Below are positions 1 to 12,634 of a DNA stretch of 64,000 nt, one piece after another. The position numbers were made by a program, and so were the translations under genes. The stretch's first letter is position 1. Each line of letters begins with the position of its first letter. The notes beneath the pieces were generated by a model. It made no database searches, had not been told where the DNA came from, and was given only the letters and a program-made list of their open reading frames with translations. The DNA is from Romanomermis culicivorax (lineage: Eukaryota > Nematoda > Enoplea > Mermithida > Mermithidae), in assembly GCA_963922205.1 (NCBI GenBank), contig CAWUHX010000166.1, positions 738,019 to 802,018 on the forward strand, written 5' to 3'.

Positions 1-3000
1 TATGACCTCTGGCTGGTCAAGTTTGATAGTTGCTGCGTCGCCAGCTGCTGCTTCTTAGGTGGTGGAAGTCTGGGGACTTTGAACTTACCTGGGCTCTTGG
101 CATTTGTTCGCTGATATTTATCAGCTTGCGCTTTGTCATCGCCTGGTGCCTTCCTTTTTACACCCAACTGGTTTAACCTTTGTGAGGCCATAAAGATATA
201 CTGATTGAAGGCTGCAATGTAGAATTCATCTACCCGGTTTCCCTGAGCTTCGAGGACTAGTTGTCTGTTCCCAAACGAACACCTCTGGGCATACCACCCA
301 CCAATTGCTGTTGGCGTGATCAGAGGGAAATCCAACTGTAGGAAAATCATTAAGGTCACGTACCTAATGGCCGCAAAGACATCTGAAGCATCGTAATCCT
401 GGAGCCATCTGGGAATAAGAGCTAAAATTATCCATTCCCAAATTTCCTCAGGGACACGTTCTCCCTCAAACATAAACCCACCTTGCATTTGAAATTGCTG
501 GCGGTAATTGTCACGGATTTCAGCTATGGCATCATTGACCATTCTATAAATTATTGGCCGTTCTTGGTGATCAAAAGTGAAATAATTGGCAACCTCTGGA
601 TTTTCAAATGAGATCGGTCCAATCATGTGCCTTTGTTCTCTTTGCCACTCCCAATAATCAATCAGAATTTCTGCTAATTGACCAGGAGTGACAAATTGCC
701 CTGGTTTCCTTGTGGGTCTACTACTAACCACATTCAATTTGACCTTCTTGATCAACTTTTCCTCTGATTCAAAATCAGGCTTTACCAACACACTTCCCGC
801 CAGTTTCTTACTTTTGGCAGTATAGCTTGTGGGAATGGACCTAGTTTTGCAAGAAGATGTACTAACCTCTCCGCCAGTTTTCGATACCATTTGCATCTGA
901 GTGTACGAGGCAGTGGACATTGTCGTTCTATCCGATTTCATTTGACCCTGGGAGCTCTCCATTTTCATTTGACTCTTTGAAGTCTCCGTCTTCGTTTGAC
1001 TCTTTGAAGTCTCCATTTTCGACTTTGGCATTGTCCATATTTCTGGGGTGGTCGTCTCCTCGGCCGTGTTGTAGGCATCGTTTTCCCAGCTGGTTACGGG
1101 CATTCCTTGCTGTTCCTGTTCCTGGGCTGCAAGTCTATGTGCTCTGGCTTTACTTAATTGCTGTCGGGGTCTTACCTTTTCTCTGCCTAAGTGGTGGATA
1201 GATTTCTCCGACATACCTTCAGCCAACATCTGCTGAACCTTCTCAGGAGAATACATTCCCCGGATTCCTTCCTGAGAAATTTTCCCCCATTTCATCTGCT
1301 CTGTCGCTGCTATGACTGAATCTGAGCTATCATCGGCATATGCCTGCTCCTTCAACCTCTTTTGCATTGCCCTCTGGCACAGGAATTCCTGCTGGGCCAG
1401 TCTTTTCTGTTCTTGAATTTTGGCCTGAAGGGCCTCTGGCCTGGCTTGCAAGTCAAAATCTTGAGCATCCTTAGCTTGGACAGGTATCTCCTGGGATGCT
1501 TGCATCTTATCCAGTCTGACATCAATTCCGGACATTTTAGTCCCGGCTTCGTCTATTTGAGTTTGGATTTTTTCCTCCTCAATCTCTTGTTGCTGAGTTT
1601 TAGCCTCCATGGAGTCTTTTTCCTCCACTGTTCTCTCTCAGATTCCAGAATTTCACCCTCTTCTTCCTCCTCCGAGCTGGACTCGGAGTCTGTATTCGGT
1701 ATCTTGGGCAACAGTTGTTTTATTTTAGCTGGTAAAACAGCTGGTGCCAGAGGCATGGTTTGCATGATGGTTACTACTTCCAGTTCAACTTCTGCTGGTT
1801 GTTGCACTTGAGGTACTGGAGTCGGCTGTGCCACCGCTGATGGCATTGGTGGCCGCACCACGACTACTACTGCAGCTGCCTGCGCAGCTCCAGTGTCCAA
1901 AGCTGGTTGTTGTGTTTTGACCACCGGTGCCGGTGCTTGCGGCTGTGTCTTAACTTGTCCTGACCCTCCAGCTTGCACTGTTTGGGATACTGAAGGACGA
2001 TTTAAAGGTACTTTGGAGACCAACTAACTGGCTGGGGTATATGTTAGCAATTACCCAGGCATATCTGAAACCAATGTTCTCTCCAATAAACTATTGCTGA
2101 CAAATTCCGGTCTGATCTCGAGCAAATTTTGCGGTGCGTATGCCATTGGATAATCGGTCGGATGTGCATCTTCCCTCATGGGATACCGCAGTCCCGGTGT
2201 CAAAGTCTCCAAGCCTATATAGTAAAAGGCTACATAATAGTAATAATTTACCTTATAAGCTTCGTCCTTTAATAACGATTTATAGTTGCCAATTTGTAAA
2301 GTCTCTTCCGCTTCTCTAAATCGTAGCGGGACAAACCCAAACCGATTCTGCCACGTGTATACGTCTTTCTTGGTTAGAGTTCGGGGTTCTGACAGCGCCA
2401 ACGTAGCTGCTAATTCTAAATAGTGAGCCAGGCGGTCAGTCACCTGACTTCCAGGACATGCGCTTAATCGCTTCCTGGCCCTCCTTACTATAACTGTTTA
2501 GAAACTTAAAATTTAGCAATGCGGATGTTTCGAAGGCGCACTCTGCTCTAGAATAAGGCCATGCCAAATGATAGGCCAATGGCATGGATCTGCAGACCTG
2601 CTCTAACTTCATGAAGTTTCCCTGGTCTAACATACTCGATATTTTGGCCAAGTTTGGCATATAAAAGTTTGTCTTATAGACTCCTTTATGACCTTCTATA
2701 TACCCACTGGGCAGTGATTGTACCGGGACCACGACTGGGACCCTGACCCTGAGAAACCCTGGGTAAAACCCCGACCCAGAACCCTGAACAGGGGCTAAAT
2801 TTTAGGAGTCGGGGTTGGGCGTTTTTTTGGGGGTAGAACAGATTATTGCCTGATAATGATCGCGCAACAGATTATTGCCTGATAATGCCGAAAAGCTCAT
2901 TTGATTGTTTTATAACCAACGTGCTGTGGGGTACAGTTTGGAAAAAACGATTGAAGAATACGAGAAGGCTCAATCGATTGCCCCACAGCAAAACACTGAT

Positions 3001-4651
3001 GACAACAATTAGTATTGATTGAGTCGAGGAATACTTTTGAATTGAATGAAAATGAATAAATTTTTGATGAAACTCCCAAGTTATTTTTGAAACAATTGAA
3101 TCATTATTCATGATTATTTTCATCTCTAAATACCTAATTTCAGGTTTTTTCAACTGGGACTCCGACCCCGAAAACCGGCGTTTGTCAACCCCGACCTCGA
3201 CCCCGACTGGGGGCAAAATTCTGCCCCTGTACGATCACTACCACTGGGTAATGGTTGTTACGCAGAAACGCTTCTTCTGAGATCTCATCAGGCTTCCCGG
3301 CTTGTTGCCAGTATAGCTTAGCATTTTTGTACAACGTCAACAATATTTTACCATCTAAATCCCGATAAGACTTACCACTTTTGAGATTTTCCAGTATATC
3401 TCAGCCGATATTACTCCAGTCTGGCATTCCAACATCCTGGATGTCATCGGGATCACTGTCCTCACTGTACCCATCATCTTTGAGTGGCTTGCTATCCCTT
3501 GGGAGTAGCGGGTAAAAACCACTCAGTAATGGGACCTGTCATCCATGGGCCTGATTGCATTCCATAGGTGTGGTATAATAACCCGTGTTATTTCCCTGCA
3601 TTTGTACTGCACAACGGTTGTACATCTCACATTTCATCATATGGTACACATACACCATATTAGGCTGTACCTGATCAGTTTCCATTGCTGGGGAACCTAG
3701 TCCCATTTCTCGATTCATGTGCCCTGGAATTGCTGAATACTGGTGGTAAAAATGAAGGGCGATTATGTTGATCTGTTTGGGCTCCATCCTGTCATGATAA
3801 AAAACCTGCATCTGCATCAGCAAGTAATCGGCCATGCCATAATGGATAGGGGCAAACATGATCAATAAGGAATAATATGCATCTAGAGCTGCATATCTGA
3901 GCTCTTCCAGCAAAATACCTCTTTTGGCAAACGGATCACGGTTCGCCTTCAGTGAGAAGTCATACTGGTAGGGACCAATGTCTATTAAGTAAAATTTCGT
4001 GAATAATCCCTTTAACGGGAAGGTTTCAGGACAGAAACCCATTTGAAAACATTTTTTGTCCAGGTTCGGTTCAACCATGGTCAAGGGGAAACAATCTATA
4101 TCAAAGTAATGGCCTTTGGTCTTCCTAAGATGTTCCCCTAAGGGGACAGTTTTGTCCCTATCCTTATTGTCTCACCCTAATCCGCATACGTTATATATGC
4201 TGACAAGATCTTCCAATACCGAATATCCCGCAAGTAACTTGTCTGAGTTGAGAAAATCATGAATACTTACTCATTCCTTCTCCATAAGGCGGGTGGTATC
4301 GATAACGTACGTTTGACCATTGGTTAGTGCGAAGCTTTGGTATCGGGCAAATTGTTTTCCCATGGGATTATCGACCTCTCTCGTTTTAAACAAGGCGGGG
4401 ACTTTTTCCTGATGGACTTTTTCTACATCAAATCCACAAACTGGGTATCCTCTGAAGATTGACACTTCTCAGACATAGTGGAGTATCTGGCTAGCTTTAC
4501 CCATGTCTACCAGGATTGGTTCCTTGGGATTAGCTGGCCAGTATCCAAAAGTGGCTTTGAACCACTGCTCCAGTTCATGGATCCTGACGACCCTCTTGAT
4601 GTTGTAATCTAAATATTTAAAGATACTATAAGTTTGGTTATTTATTCCCAT
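1..4651 (-). pseudogene. Broken second ORF of the retrotransposon (exonuclease-domain accessory protein)
   Basis: Minus-strand fragments in changing frames (4469..4651, 4271..4465, 3539..4084, 2436..2732, 2051..2443, 1553..2023 and diverged remains to 1) follow the 1477-aa ORF of the intact copy in order. The N-terminal part keeps the exonuclease motif I (GFDVE, near 4440) and motif III ([10 protein letters not shown], near 3880). The acidic stretch near 1650 is also recognisable. The first fragment starts with an ATG at 4651 and includes [15 protein letters not shown], conserved upstream of the point where the intact copy has its first in-frame ATG. Several frameshifts, stops and a roughly 515-bp insertion make it non-coding as a whole. 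Confidence 0.9.
2722..3238. mobile_element. Insertion of about 515 bp inside the broken second ORF
   Basis: The ORF homology stops near 2721 and resumes near 3239. A stretch related to CCACTGGG.A.TG.TTGT occurs on both sides (about 2703-2720 and 3243-3260), as if duplicated on insertion. Inside, CAGGGGCTAAATTTT (near 2789) and its approximate reverse complement near 3229 (AAATTCTGCCCCTG) suggest terminal inverted repeats of a DNA element. The edges are rich in GGGACCCTGACCC-like runs. The class is not clear: the CAGGGGC end is hAT-like, but no 8-bp duplication was found and the flanking duplication is longer than hAT makes. Confidence 0.5.
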
Positions 4652-5834
4652 TTTTTCAGCATCTATTTAAGGTCTATAGTACACCAACACCACTACACCA
4701 AGTGGGTTAAGTTTCGCAGAAAAATAAATTAGTGCAGGCTTGTGTTAGGTGAGCCACTGATATACAAACATTGAGCTGGTAGGCAACTAACGCCTTACCA
4801 AATCTTACCCTTGCTACCTCTATATGTTGGGGAGGGTAGACCTGATCCAATTGTCCACCACTTGATTGGACACCAATCTCTGACCAGCTGCTTGAGCGAC
4901 CAACTACCCTCCATTTGTGGCCCTCAGTATTTACAATTTTTATAGCACTCGAGATTGATAATTTTTTATAATATTGATATCGAAAAAGTGATATAATTTG
5001 ATTTGAAAATAATATATTTTTTGTTGAAATTTGATGATAAAAATTGAACGGGCTGAACCCAAGGTTCTAGGTTCCCCTTGAAAGGTCTAACTCTCGCCGA
5101 TATCAGGTTTATTTCCATGTTTGAAAATTCCTTGATTGGCTATGAGTTTCTGATTCTCCGTACTCCCGTTTTTTGTTCCCTCTAAGTCCTAATCTCATCT
5201 GCCCTTTGGGGCGCCGAGTTGGTCTTCCAGTGACTTCTGGGCATTTCCTGCGGTTTCCAAAAATGTTTGATAAAATTAAGTTCGAAACTTACTGTCAATA
5301 AAGAAAAACCGGTTGTCCTGCCAGTGTTGGGGCCTTCCGTACTCTACATGGCGCCTCTGTGTGCAACCACTCATGCATCGGAGCTTTTCCGCAGTTCTGT
5401 GGGCCTTTTCCCATTTTTGTTTTCCAAAATTTCTTTCATTTGAATAATAAAATTTAAAATTTTCTAAATTTTCTGAACGCTGAAAAAGTATAATCTAGCA
5501 ATTCTGGTAATTTCCATTTTATGTTCGAATTGGGGAACGTTTTACTTCTTCCTTCCGATGGGAGTATAGAATTCAGATAAGCGGGGCAGCTATAATATGT
5601 TTTTGAAAAAAAAAAAAACTTGAAAATTATTATTTTTTGAAAATAATCCAAAATATTTTGGGTTGTCACTTTGTCTAAAATTCCCAAGAATTTTTCCCAA
5701 AGTCTGATAAATATGAAAAAAATTACAAAATTGTTATGAATAATATAGAAACGTGATAAATATTACAATATATTATCAAATAAATTTTAAAATGTACTTA
5801 CAGGTGCAAGAAAACATAAAAATAAAAAAAAATC
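4652..5834 (-). other. Spacer between gag-pol and the second ORF in the degenerate retrotransposon
   Basis: This stretch aligns with 36915..38145 of the intact copy. It holds the small ORF relic described separately, an acceptor-like sequence (ACTTTTTCAG read on the minus strand, near 5480) shared with the intact copy, and a conserved tail near 4700-4960. The conservation of the spacer in both copies argues that it is part of the element, not later inserted DNA. Confidence 0.7.
5293..5414 (-). pseudogene. Relic of the small conserved ORF/exon upstream of the second ORF
   Basis: Minus-strand ATG at 5414 followed by MGKG...APMHEW and, after a one-base insertion, RHVEYGRPQHWQDNR and FFFID, then a GTAAGT donor (5292-5287). 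The intact copy has the matching ORF at 37341..37461. Most codon differences between the two copies in the aligned core are at third positions. The extra base breaks the frame in this copy, consistent with its general decay. Confidence 0.7.
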
Positions 5835-8800
5835 TGTGCGAGATTCCGCATAGATTCACTTTGAGTGAATTTCAAAATGAAAACACTTAGTTTGGTGCTC
5901 CAGTCATAACTGTTTGCACCATATTGGAAAATGATGTATTTTTTTCATGTGGCGCGTCCTCATTGGCTGGGGCTATTTCCGGCAAGACCCTAGTGGTCTC
6001 CTAACAAAAATGTTTCAACCAGCTGATTGAAACAATTTGGCAATTTAGTAGGTTGTCCCAATGTACAATGGTGACAACATTCTCCACTGCTCACAAAATG
6101 TCCGTAATTATAAATGAACCGGACCATGGAAGTCCTAATTTTTTCTCCTTGTCTACTTTGAGCAGAAACCAGTCCTTTTCTTTGAACCTATGTTCCTTGG
6201 ACTTTTTATTGAAGTATTTCTTCAATTTTTCGGCAGCACTCTGGATATTTTTGGCAATATCCTCATACAAGTTGACTAAATGATTCATCAACACAAATTT
6301 GTAAGCCTCTGCATTAATGTCCGGCATTACAATATCATATGCTTTCGACAAGTTTAACCTGAAGGTTGCCTCGTGACCTCTAAGCAATGAAAAAGGGGAT
6401 TGCCCTGTTGCTGCGTGTGGCGTAGTTTTATAGGCAAAGACCACAGCTCTAAAATATCTTGGCCAGTTTTCTTTTTCTTCAATCACCACTTTTCTGAGCT
6501 GTTTTATGAGTGTCTGATTGAATCTCTCCACCATACCATTTCCTTGAGGGTGGTAGGCTGTTGTATAAATTTTCTGACACTCTAATAACTTGCAGATTTC
6601 TTTAAAAGATCTGAGGTAAAACAATCTCCTCTATCACCGAGTAATCTCTGTGGAGTCCCATGTCTAAATACAATAGCTTGTAGAAAAGTATCTACAACAG
6701 TGCTAGCTGACTGATTAGGGATCAGCTCAGCTTCAACTTATTTTGTAAAATAGTCCTGAAAGACTATGACATATGGTCTCTTCTCACTGAGTGGAGAAAT
6801 ACCCACAATATCCACTGATACGATGTTGAAAGGTCCTTCTGGGATTATTGGTATCAGGGTTGGAACTTCAGCATTTCCACGGTTAGCCATTTGACAAACT
6901 GGACAAAACTTGATCCAGTGATTGTCAGCTCCCTGTCCGGCTTCCCAGTATAACACTTCATTCAGGATGTAAAATCCACTGTGATACTTGGTTGTCCCAT
7001 TTGGACCCAATCTATCAAAATAAGCTTTCAATACGTCATCTTTTCTCTCCAAGAGGGCCATGAGATCGTCTCTAATTAACCATTTTGGCAACTCATTTTC
7101 TTTGGGATCTGCCAAACTGAATTCTTGTTCCTTTTCCAGATATAACCAAGTAACTCTTCTTTCCTTACCTTTTTTCGTGGTTACCTTCTTTTTCCTTTAC
7201 CTGCCCTTGATTGCCATCAGGCTGAGCTTGAGCCTGATTATTCTTTTCGACTTCTCTCACCATGCTCCTTGTAGTGACAGCATTTACCAAGTTTGCTGGT
7301 GAAATAGATTCTGGCTCACCCTGAGAATCTTCAGGATATATTTGGGTGAACCTTGGAGTTGTGTCAACTCTTTGACTTTCCCAGATTTTATCCTTGCTTT
7401 TCAGCTCTGGATATAATGGAGTACTGCTTCAGGATTCTGAATTGTCATAATTCTGAATCTCTTCACCAAATTGAGATGTGTTTCCTCAATTTTTTGTGCT
7501 TCCAGATCTTTCAGATCTGACTCTTTTCTATCTTCTGAGAACATGTGTTTCCAATTTGGCAGTATTTTTTCCATCTGATCATCTGGTTCATTCATTCTAG
7601 AAAAGAAGTCTGCCATGGCATTCTGTTTTCCAGGCACATACTCCAATTTATGGTTGAACTGAGAGATGAATGAGTACCATCTCTTCAACATACCATTGGT
7701 CATAGCTTTCACCTTCATGGAGAGCAAAGGCTTGTGATCTGTTTTTATTATCTCCCTATGACCTACCAGATAGTGCTTGTATAACTTTAAACCATAGACT
7801 ATGGCCAGACATTCTCTCTCCGTGGCTGACCACTTTTTCTTGTCCGCTTTCAAGATTCTGCTATTATAAGCTAATACTCAGCAGTCGGACTTGGTCTCCT
7901 GGTAGCAAACTGCTCCCAGTGCTGTTCTGCTGGTGTCCCTCTGAAGGACAAAGTCTACAGACCCGTCCAAAACCAAGTACCTCAGAAAAGGCACTGACAA
8001 CAATGTATCCTTTAGGCTTTGCAAAGCCTGATGATGAACCTCCGATACTTCATAGACACTATTTTTTCCAGTTAGTTTGTACAAAGGTTCTGTGAATTTA
8101 GCCAGACCTGGTATGAATTTTGTACACCACTGTAGCATTCCGAAAAACCTTTGGAGTTTTTTCTTTGACTCCAGGAATAGAAACTCTTTTATTGCTTTGA
8201 CCTCCTTCAAATCTGGGGAAACTCCATCTGAATTTAAGATATGTCCTAAAAAATGGACTCTCTCTGGGAGAAATTCACACTTCTCCGGCTTCAAGGTCAA
8301 CTGAGCCTTTCTTAGAGCTTGCAGGACTAGCTCTAAATTAACTAGATGTTCCTCAAATGTGTATGAGAATACAATTATATCATCTATGTAGACTAGACAG
8401 ATTTTCCATACATATGGGTGCAAAACTCTTTCCATCATACACTGGAACTCTGCTGGTGCATTCTTTAAACCAAAGGGCATAACCTTGAACTGATACAGCT
8501 GTTCCTGATATATGAAAGCGGTTTTTCCCTGCTGTCTTCATCAATTGGCACTTGTCAATTACCTGATTTGAGATCCAGGGTGGTATAAAACTTTGCCCTT
8601 CCTAAACAGTCTAGGTAGTCATCCATTCTGGGAATGGGATACTTGTCATCCTTTCTGACATCATTTATACCCCTAAAATTCACTACTGGTCGCTTGGTAC
8701 CATCCTTTTTACCTACTAAAAATAAAGGAGCTGCCCAAGGCAACCATGACAGTTTTATGACACCCTTTTTGAGCATATCTTGGAAATGCTCACTAACATG

Positions 8801-11800
8801 TGGCCTCAAATTGATAGCAGTCCTATGATACTGTTTAGCCACAGGTGCTGCATGGCCTGTATTCATGTTACACATCAAATAGGGTGTAGTAGTTAGTGGA
8901 TCATTAGGCAAGCTAAATACGTCTCTATATTTGGAGAGACACTTTAAAGCTTGTTCTAACTGACCAGAAGGTATATTGGATTTAGCTAGCATACTGTACA
9001 AAGCTTCCCTGATCTCTTTCTCATCGCTTTGAGTTGAATCAGGTTTAGCTTGGACTACACAAGTTTGCAGCTTCTCCTCTTCTTCAACTATCTTTCCCTC
9101 TAGTTTATTTCGATTAGAGGAATCACAATACACAGAATTATTATAGCCAATTATTTGATTTTGTTTCAAATGGCATCCTGATCCTGTGTTATCAGATACC
9201 ATCACTACAAAATCACTTTTAGTACCATCTACTATAGTACTATCTATGTGGAACCTTTTTTTGTTTTCTTTGGACTCTACTATGATCCTATTCAGGCAAT
9301 TTTTGCCTACCTTGTCCCAAAGTTTTGCTTTTACAAGTATCTCAATACCACTATGCAAGTAGATTTGATTCAAACTTACTACTGGCACGGAAACCTTCAA
9401 GAAGCAGATCTTTGGTTGGCATTGATTGGCAGCACAAGTTGTGAATTCTGCGGCACTTGTGGTCATGACCTCTCTGTAGTTCATTTGAGACTGCTCTGGT
9501 GTCACATATCTCCATTCTTGCCAGTTGTTGAGGGTCATCGTCCTATTTCTGAAATCTATTATGGCTCCTACCTGAGGATGAGCCAAAAAATCTGTCACCA
9601 CAATGACATTTTCACCTGCTTCAGGGATAACAATTGCTTTTACGGGGAACTGTCCACACAGGGTATCCATCCTAAATTGGATGTACCCATGGGCTTGGAC
9701 TGTCTTACCATTGGCTACAGTAACATTTAATATCCTCAGATATTCAGTGTAGTCTGGACCCAAAGTTTCTTTCAGAAACTTAGCTGACATTACAGTACAC
9801 TGAGCTCCTGTGTCAATGAGAGCCAATGTTTTAGGACCTCCTATAACAACGTCAATATGGAATGGGGCTGTTCTGGGATACGTATCCAGCAAATGTTGTT
9901 CCTGAGGGCTAGCTGGTGTGTGTCTCTTCACTACTTGTACTGCTGGTACTACAGTTTGTGGTGCAATAGCATTCATTTGGAAAATACTGCCCAATACCAC
10001 ATTAGGGCAACTGACTCTCTGATCTACTTCGCCCAAAGGATTCATTTGTGATTGCCTTGCAACCATTACACTAGAATAATCCTTCTGGGGCTGCTGATTT
10101 GGGAATTGACCCTGTTGCAGAGTCTGAGTTGGTCCCGTAATAGCCTGAGGTGGCTGAGGTGACTGCAGTGCAGCTTGCTATTAGTATTGCTGCATTTGTT
10201 GATATTGTTTTTGCAGTTCTTTCTGCTTTTTGAATTCCAGAAATTCGTTGTAATCAGAATTCTGTTGAAAATTTTCATGGTTATCCTGATAACCGGAGTA
10301 ACCAACATTATAGGCACATCTGCCTCTGCTATTAAAATTAGCATTTGGGTAACCTTCTCTACCTCTGTAATTACCTCTAGCAAAACTGTTGAAGCCTCCC
10401 CTATTGAAGCTAGGGAAGCTGGCTCTGCCTCCGCTCCTGCATTCGGACAAAACTCCCAATGTCCTGCAGTCTGCAGTATTATGTGTTATGTTCTTGTGGA
10501 ACTCACACCATGGCTTTGTCAGATCTCGGGAGACTTGACCTCCCTGGCTTGTCCCGGATATGGCCACATCAGACCCATTTTCCATTTGCCTATTATCAAC
10601 TTTCTGCTGAAGCTAATCGGATCTTTCGACCAGTTGTACCATCTCCTTAGAAATCTTTAATAGAAGGGACTCTTTCTTACCTTTTTCAGTCTGAGCCCTA
10701 GGGGCTTCCCGAACTAGAATCTCCTCTATTTCAGGTGAGTCACTTCTTGGCCTTTGGGTCTGGGCCAGTATGTGATTACCTAAAGTTTGATATGGTTGCC
10801 AGAACCTTTGTGTCTGACCCTGTTGAAATCCTTCTGACTGATTTCTAGCAACTACCCCAATTTCAGGATCATGCCCACTCTGATTGGCTACCTCATTGAT
10901 AACAAAGGGATCCTGCTGTGTACCCTTTGGTCCATGTCTTTGAAAGGCATTTCTATATCTTCCTTTAATATCATGAACTTCTACTGCCAAGTCATACCAA
11001 GTTCTGAAGGTATGCTTGGAATTTTTCAGTTCAGACTGAAATGTGGGATCACTCTTATACACAAAGGTGTCAGTAATCAGCCTCTGTTTTGACTGATACT
11101 CTAAATCACCCTTAACAAGTTCCACCCATATACTGACTCTTTTTAAGGAGTCAACGTCCTGTTCATTAAGCCTTTGTTGGATCTCAAATAATTCCCTGGT
11201 TAACATTTCCAGGTTACACTCTGGTGCAAAGACATTTATTATGGCTCTCCTGGCGTCCCTATAGGTCATGTTGTCACTTGCTACAGCCTTCAGTCTGCCC
11301 TTAGAAAGCCTCAGCAGTGCTTCATACTTAGCTGATTCGGGTGTATCCCTACGGAATTCCCCTTCTAGTGCTGTCAAGAAGCTAAGCACTTGCTGATTTA
11401 CCATACCTTCTTCCAAAGTTTGAGTAACACACCTTTAACGATATTCCTGATGACAATCTCTTGTGCCAAATTATTTGTTGGCATTTCTGTCTGATCATAC
11501 GATGCTGTTAAAACTGGATCCATATCAGAGTTTAGAGATTGCAACATGACTCGATTTGGATCTCGTTGCAGTGGTACACCTCCTTGATTTGATGGTAGAT
11601 TGTCTCTATCAAATCTATAATCCCTATATGGGAAACATGCCAGTTGATCTGGCCTAAGGGTATTTGGATCAACTACATTTCCTCTACCATCATAGACCAC
11701 TCTTTTCAAAGTTGGATGCTGCTGAGCTATCTGATTTTGATTTCTAAGGTCTGCCGATTGCTCAGCTCCCTCGAATCCAAGATCTCTAGCTGGACATTTC

Positions 11801-12538
11801 AAACTTTTGGGCCCAAAATTGAGTCTCTGCCCTTCATCAACTTCAGGCCTATTACTAGGCCCTCTGCGCCTGCATATGTATCAGCTAAGAGATGGTTGTC
11901 TCTTTCTGCACCCCTATTACATGGTCTAACCTGTCTATCTGGCTCCTGCCGGCGACTGTCGGCTTCCCTCTTATTGTCTTCAATGGCAGCATTCGCGATT
12001 ATGTCGAATAAGACTTCGAGGGTCCCTTTCAATGCGTGTAACTGTGTTGCCAATTCTTGGTTGGACATTTCGGGAGCTCTTTCCAGTTGGCTGAATCGCT
12101 CTTGATCTTGTGGAATCCTCTCTAATTGTTGTTCGATTTCGGGATCCACTTCATCCAAATTTGGTCAAATTTCCGGTGTAACAACATCCCTTTTGGGTCC
12201 TGCTAATTCGACCCTTGGTCGACCAATTCGACTTCTTTTAATATTTCACGGCAGCCGTCCATCCACGTCTGGTTTGGATTCGCCGGGCCTGCCTCTTGCG
12301 GTTCGAGGGCAATTGCTGGTGGGTGGTCTATTGGTACACCCGCATCCTGGGGCGTAAACTGCATTGCTTGTTGTTGCAATGGCTGGACCCTCACCGGAGT
12401 CTGCTCTGGAATCACTGGGTCCAGGGCAGCATGCTGTTGCTGCTCTTTGCCTCCCAAATTTAGAAGATTCCCAGCACTCGCCACTCTGGGTGGTGATGTG
12501 TGTAAAGTATTACCTCTCAGTATCCTTTCATTTGGCAT
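5835..12538 (-). pseudogene. Broken gag-pol of the Ty3/gypsy-type retrotransposon
   Basis: Minus-strand ORF pieces (12203..12538, 11799..12158, 11398..11802, 10613..11416, 10181..10585, 8555..10066, 7878..8480, 7401..7853, 6738..7115, 6091..6624) follow the intact Gag-Pol in order. Visible pieces are the Gag zinc-knuckle region (CEFHKNITH near 10490), an aspartic protease with [10 protein letters not shown] (near 9800), reverse transcriptase with YIDDIIVFS (near 8380), an RNase H relic in which the TDASG motif reads RDTSR, and integrase pieces (VSVDIVG and [12 protein letters not shown]). Frameshifts and stops occur between pieces, and part of integrase, including the zinc-binding start, is lost or altered. 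It cannot make a full polyprotein. Confidence 0.92.
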
Positions 12539-12615
12539 TTTGAATCCTGCTAACTTTCTATAGAAGCCTGGAGGATAGTCCTTTCTCCTAGTTTGACTAC
12601 CAAGTTCTGTTATGA

Positions 12616-12632
12616 GGAGTCAAAAGCCACCA
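12616..12632 (-). other. Primer binding site of the degenerate retrotransposon
   Basis: Read on the minus strand, two bases after the LTR end, TGGTGGCTTTTGACTCC differs by one base from the site at 29984 in the intact copy. It starts with TGG, as expected for pairing with the CCA end of a tRNA. I cannot assign the tRNA from memory. Confidence 0.6.
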
Positions 12633-12634
12633 CT

